From assembly GCA_964394905.1 (NCBI GenBank), contig CAYMZF010000016.1, forward strand, positions 1 through 13,704: a stretch of 13,704 bases of DNA, given 5' to 3'. Each line of letters begins with the position of its first letter. The stretch's first letter is position 1. Source of the stretch: GCA-002840305 sp964394905 (lineage in GTDB: Bacteria; Patescibacteriota; Patescibacteriia; Patescibacteriales; UBA12465). Of the stretch, positions 12,877-13,704 are shown in pieces. Both the position numbers and the translations under genes were made by a program. The notes beneath the pieces are model-generated. The model did not search any database. It saw only the letters and a program-made list of their open reading frames with translations, and had not been told where the DNA came from.

Positions 12877-13566
12877 TTATTTAATTTCTAATTTATTTTT
12901 TATAAAATTTAACAAACCAATATTTTTTTCATAATCCATTCTAGTTGGACCAAGCAAGCCAACCACTCCTACTTGATTATTATATTTATACTTTAACAAT
13001 ACCGTGCTTAGAAAATTACCAAAAGGATTATCGCTACCAATTAAGACATTTTCTCCTATGGTAAAATCATCAAAAGAATTAGCAATAATTTCCTCCATTC
13101 GATCAATAATAATAGAAATATCGCAAACTACATCGGTAGTTTTAAATTCCGGCTGAATAAACAAATTTGAAACCCCGGTATAATACAAATTATTTTTATG
13201 AAAGGCCCAAAAAACAGCATTTTTTGATATATCGGCCATTATTTTAGCCACCTTTTTAAAATCATTCTCCGATTCTATTGAAATATCAACTAAATTTTTA
13301 AATACCGGCTGTTTGATATTATTTTTTAAACAATCATTAACATAATATCTATAAGCTTTCTCGGTTGGAATACGTCCGGCCGAGGTATAAGGTTGAAAAA
13401 TATAGCCCAACTCTTCTAATTCCACCATTTCATTTCTGGCAGTAGCTGAAGAAATTCCTAAATCATATTTTTCAACTAAAAAACCAGAACTGATAGGTTG
13501 AGCAGTTTTTATATATTCTTTTATGATTGTTAATAAAATAAGTTCTTGTCTGGGGCTAATTTTCAT
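12877..13566 (-). CDS. hrcA: Heat-inducible transcription repressor HrcA (short form)
   Basis: HrcA binds CIRCE and represses the chaperone operon until unfolded protein titrates the chaperonin it needs. The N-terminal winged-helix domain is clear (GISSATARNEMVELEELGYI, 37-56, then SAGRIPTEKAYRYYV, 62-76). The C-terminal GAF-like end is also clear (IGENVLIGS, 170-178; VGVVGLLGPTRMDY, 199-212; IGLLNFIKNKL, 216-226). At 229 residues it is about 100 shorter than the roughly 340 of Bacillus-type HrcA; the loss is in the middle, between the DNA-binding and C-terminal regions, where the usual insertion domain lies. The frame is open and both ends are intact, so it appears functional. It is the first gene after the CIRCE promoter, and therefore autoregulated. 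Confidence 0.95.
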   Translation of the reverse strand: MKISPRQELILLTIIKEYIKTAQPISSGFLVEKYDLGISSATARNEMVELEELGYIFQPYTSAGRIPTEKAYRYYVNDCLKNNIKQPVFKNLVDISIESENDFKKVAKIMADISKNAVFWAFHKNNLYYTGVSNLFIQPEFKTTDVVCDISIIIDRMEEIIANSFDDFTIGENVLIGSDNPFGNFLSTVLLKYKYNNQVGVVGLLGPTRMDYEKNIGLLNFIKNKLEIK

Positions 13567-13589
13567 ATAAAAAATATTAATGCAAACCT

Positions 13590-13618
13590 ATTATACAAAA
13601 TTAGCACTCCTGTGTCAA
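13590..13618 (-). promoter_or_regulatory. Promoter of the hrcA heat-shock operon
   Basis: On the minus strand a perfect TTGACA (13618-13613) is followed after exactly 17 nt by a perfect TATAAT (13595-13590). The predicted start is near 13583, leaving a leader of only about 17 nt before the hrcA ATG at 13566. The -35 hexamer lies in the 9-nt spacer of the CIRCE operator, so bound HrcA would block sigma factor directly. Confidence 0.9.
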
Positions 13619-13627
13619 GAGTGCTAA
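13601..13627. promoter_or_regulatory. CIRCE operator (HrcA binding site)
   Basis: The sequence is TTAGCACTC (13601-13609), 9-nt spacer, GAGTGCTAA (13619-13627): a perfect match to the CIRCE consensus TTAGCACTC-N9-GAGTGCTAA on both arms. It overlaps the operon promoter and lies immediately upstream of hrcA, the classical place. It predicts HrcA repression of hrcA-grpE-hsp20-dnaK-dnaJ-tatD. Confidence 0.98.
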
Positions 13628-13657
13628 TAGGTTTTAATTTAAATGTTTTATTTAATC

Positions 13658-13704
13658 TTAATCAAATTTCATAACTGTAGCTTTATTAGAATTAGCATTA
13701 TCCA
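13658..13704 (-). CDS. Possible C-terminal end of an upstream gene (partial)
   Basis: On the minus strand an open frame enters from the window edge and ends in TAA at 13658, reading DNANSNKATVMKFD. It is too short to identify. The same strand, the same stop codon as all other genes here, and a distance of 30 nt to the CIRCE site make a gene end plausible, but an open frame of 14 codons can occur by chance. No hairpin terminator other than the CIRCE dyad lies between it and hrcA. Confidence 0.35.
   Translation of the reverse strand, partial: DNANSNKATVMKFD

Noticed and set aside
123..13566. Recoding of TGA as glycine or tryptophan
   Set aside because: All proteins have normal length and intact motifs under the standard code, with no need to read through TGA; only the uniform use of TAA is compatible with it.
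1..13704. CRISPR array, insertion sequence, phage or defence genes
   Set aside because: No regularly spaced repeats, transposase, integrase or nuclease-helicase genes are present; apart from the orphan gene the window is core housekeeping.

Overview
This is an AT-rich bacterial chromosome segment made of two complete housekeeping operons, both read on the minus strand (right to left), followed by a tRNA gene and one unrecognised gene. The proteins are clearly bacterial: full F-type ATP synthase and an HrcA/CIRCE-controlled chaperone operon. Several traits fit an AT-rich Patescibacteria (CPR) genome: a short HrcA, a short delta subunit, no visible Shine-Dalgarno sequence at any gene, no encoded CCA on the tRNA, and tight gene packing. 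This placement is an inference (about 0.6); another AT-rich lineage cannot be excluded from the sequence alone.

Right end (13704 to about 7835): a few codons of a possible upstream gene, then a perfect CIRCE operator overlapping a consensus promoter (TTGACA-N17-TATAAT). This drives hrcA-grpE-hsp20-dnaK-dnaJ-tatD, which ends in a hairpin-plus-U-tract terminator at the tatD stop codon. HrcA represses the operon. GrpE, DnaK and DnaJ form the Hsp70 refolding machine, Hsp20 holds unfolded protein for it, and TatD is a metal-dependent nuclease carried as the last cistron.

Middle (about 7825 to 934): a second strong promoter (TTGACT-N18-TATAAT) drives atpI-atpB-atpE-atpF-atpH-atpA-atpG-atpD-atpC, the classical order with all eight F1Fo subunits plus AtpI/AtpZ. 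The c subunit lacks the Na+-coordinating residues, so the enzyme is predicted to be proton-coupled. Unusual points are a roughly 39-residue segment in gamma at the site of the chloroplast/cyanobacterial regulatory insertion, a short delta, an ATP-binding-type motif in epsilon, and a non-canonical DSFSI in beta.

Left end (970 to 1): a bidirectional terminator separates atpC from a convergent tRNA-Cys(GCA) on the plus strand. Beyond it lies an unrecognised 203-residue gene on the minus strand with its own consensus promoter and terminator. A 13-bp direct repeat brackets this locus; one copy spans the 5' end of the tRNA. Positions 1-80 hold only AT-rich sequence in which I see nothing. No gene-free stretch exceeds 300 bases.

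The most interesting non-coding observation is that the atp leader and the longer intercistronic gaps (before atpE, atpF and hsp20, and weakly dnaK) each contain an inverted repeat ending about 9-15 nt upstream of an ATG that has no Shine-Dalgarno sequence. I found no mobile element, CRISPR array or defence system. Apart from the orphan locus this is mainly core genome.
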